A stretch of 64,000 bases of DNA from Chryseobacterium sp. POL2 (GTDB lineage Bacteria; Bacteroidota; Bacteroidia; Flavobacteriales; Weeksellaceae). Location: the NCBI RefSeq assembly GCF_011058315.1, contig NZ_CP049298.1:1550001-1614000 (forward strand), written 5' to 3'. The first letter of the stretch is position 1, and each line of letters opens with the position of its first letter. Shown piece by piece: positions 45,901 to 54,238 of the stretch. The notes under the pieces were generated by a model. It did not search any database and was not told where the DNA came from. It was given only the letters and a program-made list of their open reading frames with translations. The position numbers were made by a program, and so were the translations under genes.

Positions 45901-46762
45901 GATGTTCTTTTTCTAGAACAGTCTCACGGTCTAAGATAATTTCATTTCTTTCGATAGAAACAACCTCACCTGTATCTTCGTCTACGAAATCCTCGAACCA
46001 AGTGTTCAAAACTCTCGCTGCCAAAGTTCTACCTTGTACTTTTTTAAGGTTTGCTTTGTTAACTTTAACCTCTTCTGCCAAATCAAAAATCTGAAGAATT
46101 TCTTTATCAGATTCGTAACCAATAGCTCTTAGTAAAGTTGTTAAAGGTAACTTTTTCTTACGGTCGATATACGCATACATTACGCTGTTGATATCGGTTG
46201 TAAACTCCATCCAAGATCCTTTGAAAGGGATAATTCTTGAATAATACAACTTCGTACCGTTCGCGTGATAAGTTTGACCAAAGAATACACCTGGAGATCT
46301 GTGCAATTGCGTTACAATAACACGCTCAGCACCATTAATAATGAAAGACCCTGAAGGCGTCATATAAGGTACCGGTCCAAGATAAACGTCTTGCACAACC
46401 GTTTGGAAATCCTCGTGTTCTGGATCTGTACAATATAATTTCAATCTAGCTTTTAATGGAACGCTATACGTCAAACCTCTCTCAACGCACTCGTCGATAG
46501 AATAACGTGGAGAATCCACTAAATAGTCTAAGAACTCTAAAACGAATTGGTTTCTAGAGTCTGTAATTGGGAAATTTTCCTGGAACGTACCATAAAGTGA
46601 TTCATTAAGACGTTGTTCAGGAAGCGTGTCTAGCTGGAAAAAATCCTTGAAAGACTGGATTTGGATATCCAAAAAGTCAGGCGTAACAATCTTACCTTTC
46701 GCTGAAGAAAAGTTGATTCTTTCGGTCCCTTTAATTTTTGAATTTGCCTGTGTTTTACTCAT
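42935..46762 (-). CDS. rpoB: RNA polymerase beta subunit
   Basis: The 1275-residue subunit forms the other half of the RNA polymerase cleft. The rifampicin-pocket region is intact ([34 protein letters not shown]), as are [12 protein letters not shown] and the C-terminal [15 protein letters not shown]. The start is ATG 46762 ([12 protein letters not shown]). The upstream promoter at 47093-47123 leaves an unusually long leader of about 325 bases. It is transcribed with rpoC. Confidence 0.99.
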   Translation of the reverse strand: MSKTQANSKIKGTERINFSSAKGKIVTPDFLDIQIQSFKDFFQLDTLPEQRLNESLYGTFQENFPITDSRNQFVLEFLDYLVDSPRYSIDECVERGLTYSVPLKARLKLYCTDPEHEDFQTVVQDVYLGPVPYMTPSGSFIINGAERVIVTQLHRSPGVFFGQTYHANGTKLYYSRIIPFKGSWMEFTTDINSVMYAYIDRKKKLPLTTLLRAIGYESDKEILQIFDLAEEVKVNKANLKKVQGRTLAARVLNTWFEDFVDEDTGEVVSIERNEIILDRETVLEKEHLDIILESGVKTILIHNENSNEFSIIQNTLQKDPTNSEKEAVEYIYRQLRNADAPDEETARGIIEKLFFSEQRYSLGEVGRYRLNKKLGLNIAEDIQVLTKEDIISIVKHLIELVNSKAEVDDIDHLSNRRIKTVGEQLSGQFGVGLSRIARTIKERMNVRDNEIFTPLDLVNAKTLTSVINSFFGTNQLSQFMDQTNPLSEITHKRRLSALGPGGLSRERAGFEVRDVHHTHYGRICPIETPEGPNIGLISSLGIYAKINQLGFIETPYRKVENGKVDLDSAPIYLNAEDEEDKVIAQANVDMKDDGAIATERVIARLDGDYPVVEPQQVDLIDVAPNQISGISASLIPFLEHDDANRALMGSNMMRQAVPLLRAQAPIVGTGLEKQVARDSRILINAEGTGTVEYVDANKITIKYDRNEDQDLVSFDSGTKSYKLTKFRKTNQSTTITLKPIVRVGDVVEKGQVLCEGYATENGELALGRNLVVAFMPWKGYNFEDAIVINEKVVREDWFTSIHVDEYSLEVRDTKLGMEELTADIPNVSEEATKDLDENGMIRIGAEVKPGDILIGKITPKGESDPTPEEKLLRAIFGDKAGDVKDASLKADSSLRGVVINKKLFARNIKDKKKRSEEKIKLEEIENTYKAKFDDLRNTLIEKLNILVSGKTSQGVKNDLEEEVIGKGVKFTQKLLTSVEDYVNISGSDWTVDADKNELIKQLIHNYKIKFNDIQGVKNREKFALSIGDELPAGIMKLAKVYIAKKRKLNVGDKMAGRHGNKGIVSRIVREEDMPFLEDGTPVDIVLNPLGVPSRMNIGQIYETVLGWAGQKLGLKFATPIFDGAELDQITEYTEKAGLPAYGNTYLYDGGTGDRFTQPATVGVIYMLKLGHMVDDKMHARSIGPYSLITQQPLGGKAQFGGQRFGEMEVWALEAFGASNILREILTVKSDDVIGRAKTYEAIAKGEAMPEPGIPESFNVLLHELQGLGLDVRLEE

Positions 46763-47256
46763 AAAATTACAAGAAAAAGTGGTTAAAAAATATTTTGTTT
46801 ATCTCAAAAATATTGGAAATGAGAAGTTAAGAACAAGAAGAAAAAGAAAAAGACTCATGATTTTGGGCTATCAGAATTGGTCTCATTTCTAATTTCTAAT
46901 TTCTAATTTCAAATCCTTAAGCAACGCTGGTATATCTTTTCACAGCGTAATGCAAAATATTCTTTTCTAATTAAATTTTGGGAACTAAATAAAAACTTAT
47001 AAAAACGACAAAATCCCTTGTAGCCGAAGACACAAGAGTTTTACAAAAAATTGTCACTAAATAAATTTATTTTTTAAGCCCAAAATGAGGTGCAAAGATA
47101 CATCTTTTTGAATTGAATTGCAAGGACTTAATAGATTTAACTTTTTATTATATATGAGACGAAATAAAAAATCATTCAAATATACTTTTAATAATGAAAC
47201 ATCCAAAGACATTATATAAACAATAAACATTAATGTTTTAAATAACTCTTAAAATA
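46763..47256. other. Intergenic region upstream of rpoB: structured leader, heptad repeats, promoter
   Basis: No gene is visible. From rpoB outward: heptad units ATTTCTA x3 plus ATTTCAA (46885-46912) with an inverted match gaaatgaga at 46816-46824; a hairpin gcaacgctg/cagcgtaatgc (46921-46953); a hairpin with arms cttgt/acaag (47017-47036); then the promoter at 47093-47123. From 47124 to the end of tex nothing clear is seen apart from a short palindrome near 47225. Confidence 0.6.
47093..47123 (-). promoter_or_regulatory. Promoter of rpoBC
   Basis: On the minus strand TATCTTTG (plus 47093-47100) with TTG (plus 47121-47123) 20 bases upstream. Confidence 0.65.
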
Positions 47257-49380
47257 TTATAAAATCATGCTCAGCTGAATTCTTTTTCGTTGTTCATCTA
47301 TTTCTACCACTTTTACCTGAACGTGTTGATGCAACTTCACCACTTCATTCACATCCGAAACAAAGCCTTCTTTGAGTTGAGAAATATGAACCAGTCCACT
47401 TTCTTTAATCCCGATATCTACGAAACATCCGAAAGCCGTGATATTATTGACAATTCCAGGAAGAACCATTCCGATTTTCACATCGCTTAATTTTCGGATA
47501 TTGCTATCAAATTCAAAAACTTTTGCTGCTTTTCTAGGGTCTAAACCTGGTTTTTCTAATTCTTTTAAAATATCCTGAATCACCAAAACGCCCACATTTT
47601 CGGAAATATATTTTTCGGGTTGAATTTGAGCAATTTTGTCTTTATTGGAAATTAAATCTTCCAAAGGAATTTTTAAATCTTTAGCCATTTTTTCCACAAC
47701 AGAATAGGCTTCAGGATGAACCGAAGAATTATCCAAAGGATTTTTAGCATCACGAATTCTTAAAAAACCAGCCGCTTGCTGAAAGGCTTTTTCTCCTAAA
47801 CGAGGAACTTTTTTCAAATCTTTCCTTGATGTAAACGCTCCATTTTCGCTTCTGAAATTCACGATGTTTTCAGCCATTTTTTCACCAATTCCAGAAACAT
47901 AACTTAACAGTGATTTACTTGCCGTATTTAAGTTTACCCCAACAGAATTCACGCATTTCGCAACGGTAGAATCCAATTCTTCTTTCAATAAACTTTGATC
48001 CACATCATGCTGATATTGCCCTACTCCAATAGATTTAGCATCAATTTTCACCAATTCCGCCAAAGGATCCGACAGCCTTCTTCCAATAGAAACCGCACCA
48101 CGAACCGTAACATCGTAATTTGGGAACTCATCACGAGCAATTTTAGACGCAGAATACACCGATGCCCCCGCTTCAGAAACCACAAAAACCTGAATCGATT
48201 TATCAAAAGCTATTTTCTTGATGAAAAATTCTGTTTCGCGGGAAGCCGTTCCGTTGCCGATAGAAATCGCTTCAATATTATAAGCATTTACCATGGAACG
48301 GATTTTCTTCATCGCTATTCCAGACTCGTTTTGCGGAGCGTGAGGATAAATATTTTCATTGTGCAACAAATCTCCTTTTTCATCCAAACAAACCACTTTA
48401 CAACCCGTTTTAAAACCTGGATCGATAGCTAAAATTCGTTTTTCACCAAGTGGAGAAGCTAAAAGAAGCTGTTTAAGATTTTCAGAAAAAACATCAATGG
48501 CTTTAATGTCGGCTTTTAGTTTAGCCTCCTGCAGAACTTCATTAGACAATGCTGGTTCTAAAAGTCTTTTGAATGAATCTTTGGCAGCAACTTGAATTTG
48601 CTCAGAACACTCGTTTTTTGATTTTATAACAGATTTTTCGATAATATTTTGAGCTTCCTCTTTATCGATTTCAATTTTCACTTTTACAAACCCTTCTGTT
48701 TCCGCTCTTAACATCGCTAACAAACGGTGAGAAGGAATTTTGAACAAACTTTCTTCCCAATCAAAATACTGATTGAATTTTTGTGCCGACTCCTCTTCTT
48801 TTTTTGCTTTCAGCACTTTTGAAGTAATCACAGATTTGCGTTGGAAAAGATTTCGAAGCTGTTTCCTGATGTACAAATGCTCGTTCAACCATTCTGCAAT
48901 AATATCTCGAGCGCCTTGCAAAGCTTCTTCTTCAGAGAAAATTTCAGAATTAATATATTTTGAAGCAATAGATTCAATATCGTTGGCGTTTTGAGCCATA
49001 ATGATCTTCGCCAAAGGTTCTAAGCCTTTTTTTCTAGCCACATCAGCTTTGGTACTTTTCTTTTTCTTGAAAGGCAAATACAAATCTTCCAAATACTGCA
49101 AATCAAAAGAGTTTTCAATTTTTTCTTTCAAATCTAGACTTAAAGCGTTTTGCTCTTCAATAGATTTTAAAATACTTTCTTTTCTTTTGACCAATTCATC
49201 AAACTGCTTTGAGGTTTTAGCAATTTGCTCAATTTGAACTTCATCCAAATTTCCTGTTTTATCCTTACGATATCGCGCAATAAATGGAATGGTACAATCC
49301 TCGGAAAGCAATTGCAAAGTGGACTGAATATTTTTTTCTGAAATCTGTGAAAGTTGATGAATGTATTGCTGTTTTGTCAT
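47257..49380 (-). CDS. tex: Tex-like transcription accessory / RNA-binding protein
   Basis: The ~707-residue protein has the Tex layout: an N-terminal helical Tex domain (MTKQQYIHQLSQISEKNI...FIARYRKDKTGNLDEVQI), a YqgF/RNase H-like domain (ILAIDPGFKTGCKVVCLDEKG), paired helix-hairpin-helix motifs (LLSYVSGIGEKMAENIVN; KVPRLGEKAFQQA) and a C-terminal S1 domain (GIVNNITAFGCFVDIGI). Tex binds nucleic acid and transcription complexes. I place the start at ATG 49380; an extension to 49434 would read back into the rplL terminator. Unusually it sits between rplL and rpoB, as a separate unit. Confidence 0.93.
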   Translation of the reverse strand: MTKQQYIHQLSQISEKNIQSTLQLLSEDCTIPFIARYRKDKTGNLDEVQIEQIAKTSKQFDELVKRKESILKSIEEQNALSLDLKEKIENSFDLQYLEDLYLPFKKKKSTKADVARKKGLEPLAKIIMAQNANDIESIASKYINSEIFSEEEALQGARDIIAEWLNEHLYIRKQLRNLFQRKSVITSKVLKAKKEEESAQKFNQYFDWEESLFKIPSHRLLAMLRAETEGFVKVKIEIDKEEAQNIIEKSVIKSKNECSEQIQVAAKDSFKRLLEPALSNEVLQEAKLKADIKAIDVFSENLKQLLLASPLGEKRILAIDPGFKTGCKVVCLDEKGDLLHNENIYPHAPQNESGIAMKKIRSMVNAYNIEAISIGNGTASRETEFFIKKIAFDKSIQVFVVSEAGASVYSASKIARDEFPNYDVTVRGAVSIGRRLSDPLAELVKIDAKSIGVGQYQHDVDQSLLKEELDSTVAKCVNSVGVNLNTASKSLLSYVSGIGEKMAENIVNFRSENGAFTSRKDLKKVPRLGEKAFQQAAGFLRIRDAKNPLDNSSVHPEAYSVVEKMAKDLKIPLEDLISNKDKIAQIQPEKYISENVGVLVIQDILKELEKPGLDPRKAAKVFEFDSNIRKLSDVKIGMVLPGIVNNITAFGCFVDIGIKESGLVHISQLKEGFVSDVNEVVKLHQHVQVKVVEIDEQRKRIQLSMIL

Positions 49381-49432
49381 TTTGAAATCTAAAGAAATGC
49401 GAAGATAAAGAAATGTTATCGGAAAAATGCAC

Positions 49433-49463
49433 AAAAAAAATCCCGACCAAAAGCTCGGGATTC
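49433..49463 (-). terminator. Terminator after rplL
   Basis: Arms aatcccga (49439-49446) and tcgggatt (49455-49462) with an 8-base loop. On the minus strand a run of eight Ts follows. Confidence 0.85.
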
Positions 49464-49486
49464 ATATTATTTAGTGTAAACCAGAA

Positions 49487-49855
49487 TTATTTCAATTCTA
49501 CTTCAGCACCAGCTTCTTCAAGTTGCTTCTTAAGAGCTTCAGCTTCGTCTTTAGAAACACCTTCTTTGATTGGAGAAGGAGCACCATCTACGATGTCTTT
49601 AGCTTCTTTAAGACCAGCCCCAGTTAAATCTTTTACTAATTTAACAACTGCTAATTTAGAAGCACCAGCTGATTTCAAGATTACGTCGAATTCAGTTTTT
49701 TCTTCTGCAGCATCACCAGCACCACCAGCAGCTACAACAACTGCAGCAGCAGCAGGCTCGATACCGTACTCATCTTTAAGGATAGTTGCTAATTCGTTTA
49801 CGTCTTTTACTGTAAGGTTAACAAGCGTTTCCGCTAAATTTTTTAAATCTGACAT
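49487..49855 (-). CDS. rplL: 50S ribosomal protein bL12 (L7/L12)
   Basis: The stalk protein that recruits GTPase factors to the ribosome, 122 residues. The N-terminal dimer helices ([20 protein letters not shown]) are joined by an Ala/Gly hinge ([11 protein letters not shown]) to the factor-binding domain ([37 protein letters not shown]). Normal length. It lies 48 bases downstream of rplJ and ends in a terminator. Confidence 0.98.
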   Translation of the reverse strand: MSDLKNLAETLVNLTVKDVNELATILKDEYGIEPAAAAVVVAAGGAGDAAEEKTEFDVILKSAGASKLAVVKLVKDLTGAGLKEAKDIVDGAPSPIKEGVSKDEAEALKKQLEEAGAEVELK

Positions 49856-49903
49856 TGTATTAATGTTTTTTTTGTTGAACTTTATTGATTGTTTTGAGTT
49901 TAA

Positions 49904-50473
49904 TTATTCTGCGCTAGCTTCTGGCGTTTCAGTAGCTGGAGCTTCTTCCGCTTTTACTTCTTCTACTGCAGGAGCCGCTTCTTCTGTAGCAGCTTCTGCT
50001 TTGTTTTGTAATGCAGAAACCAATCTTTGGATTGGAGATTGAAGTAATCCAATGATTTCTCCGATCATCTCCTCCTTAGACTTGATGTTAGCAAGAGCAT
50101 CTAGGTTGTTATCACCAACATAGATTGTTTCTTGTAGGAATGCAGATTTAAGAGCTGGTTTTTCAGCTTTTTTTCTGAATCCTTGAATTAATTTTGCAGG
50201 AGCGTTAGCCGTCTCAGAGATCATTACTACTGAGTTACCAACAAAAGTTGGGAACATTTCAGAATAATCTACTCCTTCAATCTGCTCCATAGCTTTTTGT
50301 AAAAGTGTATTTTTAACAACTTTTACTTTGATATTTTGCTTGAAAGCCTGTCTTCTGAAATCTGAAGCCTGACCAGCATTTAATCCTTCTAGATCTGCTA
50401 CGTAAATTACTTTTGCATCTTGTAACAAATCCTTAATTTCCTGTATTACTAATACTTTTTCTTCTTTTGTCAT
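49904..50473 (-). CDS. rplJ: 50S ribosomal protein uL10
   Basis: Forms the stalk base that carries bL12 dimers. The N-terminal rRNA-binding domain is clear (MTKEEKVLVIQEIKDLLQDA, FRRQAFKQNIKVKVVKNTLL, FVGNSVVMISE). At 189 residues it is longer than most homologues owing to an Ala/Glu-rich acidic tail (AAPAVEEVKAEEAPATE) beyond the bL12-binding helix. It starts 13 bases after rplA. Confidence 0.97.
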   Translation of the reverse strand: MTKEEKVLVIQEIKDLLQDAKVIYVADLEGLNAGQASDFRRQAFKQNIKVKVVKNTLLQKAMEQIEGVDYSEMFPTFVGNSVVMISETANAPAKLIQGFRKKAEKPALKSAFLQETIYVGDNNLDALANIKSKEEMIGEIIGLLQSPIQRLVSALQNKAEAATEEAAPAVEEVKAEEAPATETPEASAE

Positions 50474-50486
50474 TGTCTTTCAGATT

Positions 50487-51179
50487 TTAGTTAACAGATT
50501 TAGTATCAATGGCAATACCAGGACTCATTGTAGAAGAAAGGTAGATAGACTTAACATAAGTACCTTTAGCCGCAGTTGGCTTTAACTTCATAAGAGTTTG
50601 GATTAATTCCTGTGCGTTTTCTTTGATTTTAGCAGCATCGAAAGACACTTTACCAATTGCAGCGTGGATAATACCATATTTATCAACTTTGAAGTCAATT
50701 TTACCAGCTTTTACTTCAGCAACCGCTTTACCAACTTCCATAGTAACAGTACCAGATTTAGGGTTTGGCATAAGGCCTCTTGGTCCTAATACACGTCCTA
50801 ATGGACCTAATTTACCCATAACTGCTGGCATCGTAACGATAACGTCAACATCTGTCCAACCATCTTTTATCTTTTGTAAATACTCGTCAAGACCTACGTA
50901 GTCTGCACCAGCTTCTTTAGCTTCTGCTTCTTTATCTGGAGTAACAAGCGCAAGAACTTTAACATCCTTACCTGTACCATGAGGAAGAGATACAACTCCT
51001 CTTACCATTTGGTTAGCTTTTCTTGGATCAACGCCTAATCTTACAGCGATATCTACAGAAGCATCAAACTTTGCAGTGTTTACTTCTTTTACTAAAGCAG
51101 AACCTTCTTCTAAAGAATAAATTTTATTCTTTTCTACTTTTGCTAAAGCTTCTTTTTGCTTTTTTGTTAATGTTGCCAT
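50487..51179 (-). CDS. rplA: 50S ribosomal protein uL1
   Basis: The 230-residue L1-stalk protein, which also represses its own operon in many bacteria. Typical segments are [53 protein letters not shown] and [19 protein letters not shown]. Five bases separate it from rplK. Confidence 0.98.
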   Translation of the reverse strand: MATLTKKQKEALAKVEKNKIYSLEEGSALVKEVNTAKFDASVDIAVRLGVDPRKANQMVRGVVSLPHGTGKDVKVLALVTPDKEAEAKEAGADYVGLDEYLQKIKDGWTDVDVIVTMPAVMGKLGPLGRVLGPRGLMPNPKSGTVTMEVGKAVAEVKAGKIDFKVDKYGIIHAAIGKVSFDAAKIKENAQELIQTLMKLKPTAAKGTYVKSIYLSSTMSPGIAIDTKSVN

Positions 51180-51184
51180 AATTC

Positions 51185-51628
51185 TTACGCGTTTGTTGGT
51201 TTAGTTCCTGTTACTTTCAATCCCATAGATCTTGCAGTACCTGCAACCATACTTAAAGCTGAATCCATAGTAAAGCAGTTAAGGTCTGCCATTTTATCTT
51301 CAGCGATTTTTTTAACTTGATCCCAAGATACAGATCCTACTTTGTTTCTGTTTGGTTCTCCAGAACCCTTTTTTACCTTAGATGCTTCCATCAACTGAAT
51401 AGCTGCTGGAGGTGTTTTGATTACGAATTCGAAAGATTTGTCTTCGTAAACTGTAATCACAACTGGTAAAACTTGTCCTGGCTTGTCCTGCGTTCTTCCG
51501 TTAAATTGTTTACAAAACTCCATGATGTTCACCCCTGCAGAACCCAAAGCTGGACCTACTGGTGGAGAAGGGTTAGCAGCGCCACCTTTCACCTGAAGTT
51601 TAACCATTTTAAAGACTTTTTTAGCCAT
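51185..51628 (-). CDS. rplK: 50S ribosomal protein uL11
   Basis: A 147-residue protein of the GTPase-associated centre. It shows [19 protein letters not shown] (thiopeptide-contact proline region) and [13 protein letters not shown] near the C-terminus. It is the first gene of rplK-rplA-rplJ-rplL, with a promoter about 100 bases upstream. Confidence 0.98.
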   Translation of the reverse strand: MAKKVFKMVKLQVKGGAANPSPPVGPALGSAGVNIMEFCKQFNGRTQDKPGQVLPVVITVYEDKSFEFVIKTPPAAIQLMEASKVKKGSGEPNRNKVGSVSWDQVKKIAEDKMADLNCFTMDSALSMVAGTARSMGLKVTGTKPTNA

Positions 51629-51726
51629 TTTAAATTTGTTTTTTTTGTTGAATAATTAATGAATTTGGAAGCATTATTTATTCATACCACCTATCATCTC
51701 ACATAACAAGATGGTATTTTGGTTTG

Positions 51727-51756
51727 CAAAATTATAAAATATTTTTGAATCTACAA
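51727..51756 (-). promoter_or_regulatory. Promoter of the rplKAJL operon
   Basis: On the minus strand TAATTTTG (plus 51727-51734) with TTG (plus 51754-51756) 19 bases upstream. Confidence 0.65.
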
Positions 51757-51916
51757 ATAACAACCTATTAAAAATCAATAAGTTTTTACTGTTAATTAAA
51801 AAACACCTATTTTACATGGGTTTAATCTCAATCAAATATTTAAGTATTAAAACCAAGCTTATATTAATATGAAATAGAACTTTAGTTTTTATTAAATCGA
51901 ATACTAAAAACTAAAG

Positions 51917-51947
51917 CATAAAAAAACCACTCTAAAAAAGTGGTTTA
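51917..51947 (-). terminator. Terminator after secE-nusG
   Basis: Arms aaaccact (51924-51931) and agtggttt (51939-51946) with a 7-base loop; a T run follows on the minus strand. Confidence 0.85.
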
Positions 51948-51965
51948 ACTATAAAGAGTATTTTC

Positions 51966-52508
51966 TTATACTTTTTCAACTTGCATGAAGTTAAGTTCCA
52001 TTGGTGTTTTTCGACCAAATATCATAACTGACACTTCAAGTTTTTTCTTGTCTTCAAGAATTTTTTCTATTGTTCCATTGAAACCATTGAATGGTCCATC
52101 AATAACTTTTACGCTTTCTCCAACTACAAAAGGAATTTCAACATCTGTAGCAAATTCTGACAATTCATCCATTTTACCTAGCATTCTGTTAACTTCAGAT
52201 TTACGCATTGGCACTGGATCACCGCCTTTTGTCAAACTTAAGAACGATATAACCCCTGGGATATTTTTAATAATGTGTGGAACTTCACCGATAAGATTAG
52301 CTTCCACCATTAGATATCCAGGATAGTAAGGTCTTTCTTTCGGAACTTTCTTACCGTTTCTTATCTGGATTACTTTTTCCATAGGGATAACTACTTGCGT
52401 CACATAAGACTCCATATTAAGGCGTCTCATTTCGTTTTCAATGTAGTTTTTAACTTTGTTTTCCTGCCCACTGATCGCCTTTAGCACGTACCATTTCAAC
52501 TCACTCAT
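51966..52508 (-). CDS. nusG: Transcription termination/antitermination protein NusG
   Basis: The 180 residues hold the NGN domain that binds RNA polymerase (ELKWYVLKAISGQENKVKNYIE, YPGYLMVEANL) and a C-terminal KOW domain (VIDGPFNGFNGTIEKIL). It links transcription to the ribosome or Rho. It starts 10 bases after secE, as in most bacteria. Confidence 0.98.
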   Translation of the reverse strand: MSELKWYVLKAISGQENKVKNYIENEMRRLNMESYVTQVVIPMEKVIQIRNGKKVPKERPYYPGYLMVEANLIGEVPHIIKNIPGVISFLSLTKGGDPVPMRKSEVNRMLGKMDELSEFATDVEIPFVVGESVKVIDGPFNGFNGTIEKILEDKKKLEVSVMIFGRKTPMELNFMQVEKV

Positions 52509-52518
52509 TGCAGAAAAT

Positions 52519-52725
52519 TTAGTTAAACATATTAATTAAAGAAGACACAAAATTCTTAATTGTAACACTAAACAAAGAGTCAACACCGAATGTAAACAAA
52601 GATAAAATAACTGTTGCAATAGCAACAACAATCGTAGAAGATTGCAAGTCTGGCCACTTTGGCCATTCAACTTTATCTTTAAATTCTGTGTAAGAACCTT
52701 TTAAAAAACTGATTAGTGAACTCAT
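52519..52725 (-). CDS. secE: Preprotein translocase subunit SecE
   Basis: A 68-residue single-span membrane protein of the SecYEG channel. An amphipathic start (ISFLKGSYTEFKDKVEWPKW, with the conserved VEWP) precedes one membrane helix (IVVAIATVILSLFTFGVDSL). It lies 16 bases downstream of tRNA-Trp. Confidence 0.96.
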   Translation of the reverse strand: MSSLISFLKGSYTEFKDKVEWPKWPDLQSSTIVVAIATVILSLFTFGVDSLFSVTIKNFVSSLINMFN

Positions 52726-52741
52726 AAAATTTTCTTATTAG

Positions 52742-52812
52742 CACGGGCACAAGGATTCGAACCCTGATCAACGGTTTTGGAGACCGGTATCCTACCATTG
52801 GACGATGCCCGT
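52742..52812 (-). tRNA. tRNA-Trp (CCA)
   Basis: A 71-base cloverleaf: acceptor ACGGGCA pairs with TGCCCGT, discriminator G, anticodon CCA in the loop of CCGGTCTCCAAAACCG (one mismatch in the stem), T-arm GGTTCGAATCC. It is located between tuf and secE as in E. coli relatives and other Flavobacteriia. Confidence 0.95.
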
Positions 52813-52818
52813 AGATTA

Positions 52819-52852
52819 AAAAGTTCCGTAAGCTTCCTTACGGAACTTTTAT
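52819..52852 (-). terminator. Terminator after tuf
   Basis: Perfect 14-bp arms aaaagttccgtaag (52819-52832) and cttacggaactttt (52837-52850) with loop cttc. The tRNA-Trp lies just after it. Confidence 0.85.
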
Positions 52853-52865
52853 ATATTTTTCGATA

Positions 52866-54053
52866 TTAGTCGATAATTTCAGTTACCTGCCCAGCACCTA
52901 CTGTTCTACCACCTTCTCTAATCGCAAATCTAAGACCTACGTTAAGAGCGATTGGTTGTAACAATTCTACTGTAATTGTCAAGTTATCACCTGGCATTAC
53001 CATTTCTACACCTTCTGGCAAGAAGATCTCACCTGTAACGTCTGTTGTTCTTACGTAGAACTGAGGACGGTATTTATTATGGAATGGCGTGTGACGACCA
53101 CCTTCTTCTTTAGAAAGGATATAAACCTCTGCTTTGAATTTTTTGTGTGGTGTTACTGAATCTTTCTTAGCGATTACCATACCTCTCTTGATGTCAGTTT
53201 TTTCAATACCTCTCAACAATAAACCTACGTTATCACCAGCTTCACCTCTGTCTAGGATTTTTCTGAACATCTCAACCCCTGTAATTGTAGAAGTTAATTT
53301 TTCGTCACCCATACCTACGATATCAACTGGATCACCAGTGTTGATAACACCTGATTCAATTCTACCTGTAGCTACAGTACCACGACCTGTAATTGAGAAC
53401 ACATCTTCGATTGGCATCAAGAATGGTTTATCTTGATCTCTTACTGGTTGCTCGATCCAAGTATCAACAGCAGCCATTAATTCTTCAACAGTTGCAACCC
53501 ATTTTGGTTCACCGTTAAGTGCACCTAGAGCAGAACCTTGGATAACTGGAGAGTTATCACCATCATATTCGTAAGAAGACAATAAGTCTCTTAATTCTAA
53601 TTCAACAAGCTCTAAAAGCTCAGCATCGTCAACCATGTCAACTTTGTTCATGAATACAACGATTCTAGGAACGTTTACCTGACGACAAAGTAGGATATGC
53701 TCTCTTGTTTGAGGCATAGGACCATCTGTTGCAGCACACACCAAGATAGCACCATCCATTTGAGCAGCACCAGTTACCATGTTCTTAACATAATCGGCGT
53801 GACCTGGACAGTCTACGTGAGCGTAGTGACGGTTTTCAGTTTCGTATTCGATGTGTGAAGTATTAATAGTAATACCTCTTTCTTTTTCTTCTGGTGCAGA
53901 GTCAATCGCAGAGAAATCTCTTTTCTCAGCAAGACCTTTATCAGATAATACTTTACTGATCGCAGCAGTTAAAGTAGTTTTACCATGGTCAACGTGACCA
54001 ATAGTACCAATGTTCAAGTGTGGTTTGTTACGATTAAACGTTTCCTTTGCCAT
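52866..54053 (-). CDS. tuf: Elongation factor Tu
   Basis: Delivers aminoacyl-tRNA to the ribosome. The 395 residues carry the G motifs [24 protein letters not shown] and SALGAL, and domains 2 and 3 end in [14 protein letters not shown]. The length is normal. It normally follows the tRNA-Thr/Tyr/Gly/Thr cluster. Here a metal-efflux module separates the two, and the gene has its own promoter(s). Confidence 0.99.
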   Translation of the reverse strand: MAKETFNRNKPHLNIGTIGHVDHGKTTLTAAISKVLSDKGLAEKRDFSAIDSAPEEKERGITINTSHIEYETENRHYAHVDCPGHADYVKNMVTGAAQMDGAILVCAATDGPMPQTREHILLCRQVNVPRIVVFMNKVDMVDDAELLELVELELRDLLSSYEYDGDNSPVIQGSALGALNGEPKWVATVEELMAAVDTWIEQPVRDQDKPFLMPIEDVFSITGRGTVATGRIESGVINTGDPVDIVGMGDEKLTSTITGVEMFRKILDRGEAGDNVGLLLRGIEKTDIKRGMVIAKKDSVTPHKKFKAEVYILSKEEGGRHTPFHNKYRPQFYVRTTDVTGEIFLPEGVEMVMPGDNLTITVELLQPIALNVGLRFAIREGGRTVGAGQVTEIID

Positions 54054-54185
54054 GACTTTAATATTTAATTATTTACAATTCAATTTTTAGGTGTGCAAAT
54101 ATAGCAATTTTTTCAATACCAAAATATTTTTTGATATTTTTTTAAAAAAATCCCTCAATATTTTTTCCTATTCATTTTTCAGATG

Positions 54186-54213
54186 CAAATTTACAAAAAA
54201 ATTCCATTTTCAA
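54186..54213 (-). promoter_or_regulatory. Promoter of tuf
   Basis: On the minus strand TAAATTTG (plus 54186-54193) with TTG (plus 54211-54213) 17 bases upstream. A second -7 element TATATTTG (plus 54096-54103) lies nearer the gene with a less well-placed TTG. Confidence 0.55.
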
Positions 54214-54238
54214 AAACTTATTATTAATTACTTCAAAA

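Larger units (their letters stand above)
51629..51965. other. Intergenic region between nusG and rplK
   Basis: No gene is visible. It holds the rplK promoter (51727-51756) near rplK and the nusG terminator (51917-51946) at the other end. The AT-rich middle (51760-51915) shows nothing I can name. Confidence 0.6.

Noticed and set aside
49381-49434. N-terminal extension of Tex starting at 49434
   Set aside because: The extension reads back to the edge of the rplL terminator hairpin and adds residues unlike the Tex family; the ATG at 49380 fits better.
49413-50042. Long plus-strand ORF (209 codons) over rplL/rplJ
   Set aside because: It is a shadow of the highly biased ribosomal-protein genes on the minus strand; the composition (Ser/Ala-rich) reflects their Ala codons.
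54054-54238. Possible attachment-site copy of the tRNA-Thr(GGT) 3' end at the far border of the efflux module
   Set aside because: I looked for the tRNA 3' sequence between czcA and tuf. The stretch is plain AT-rich DNA with promoters and no such copy.
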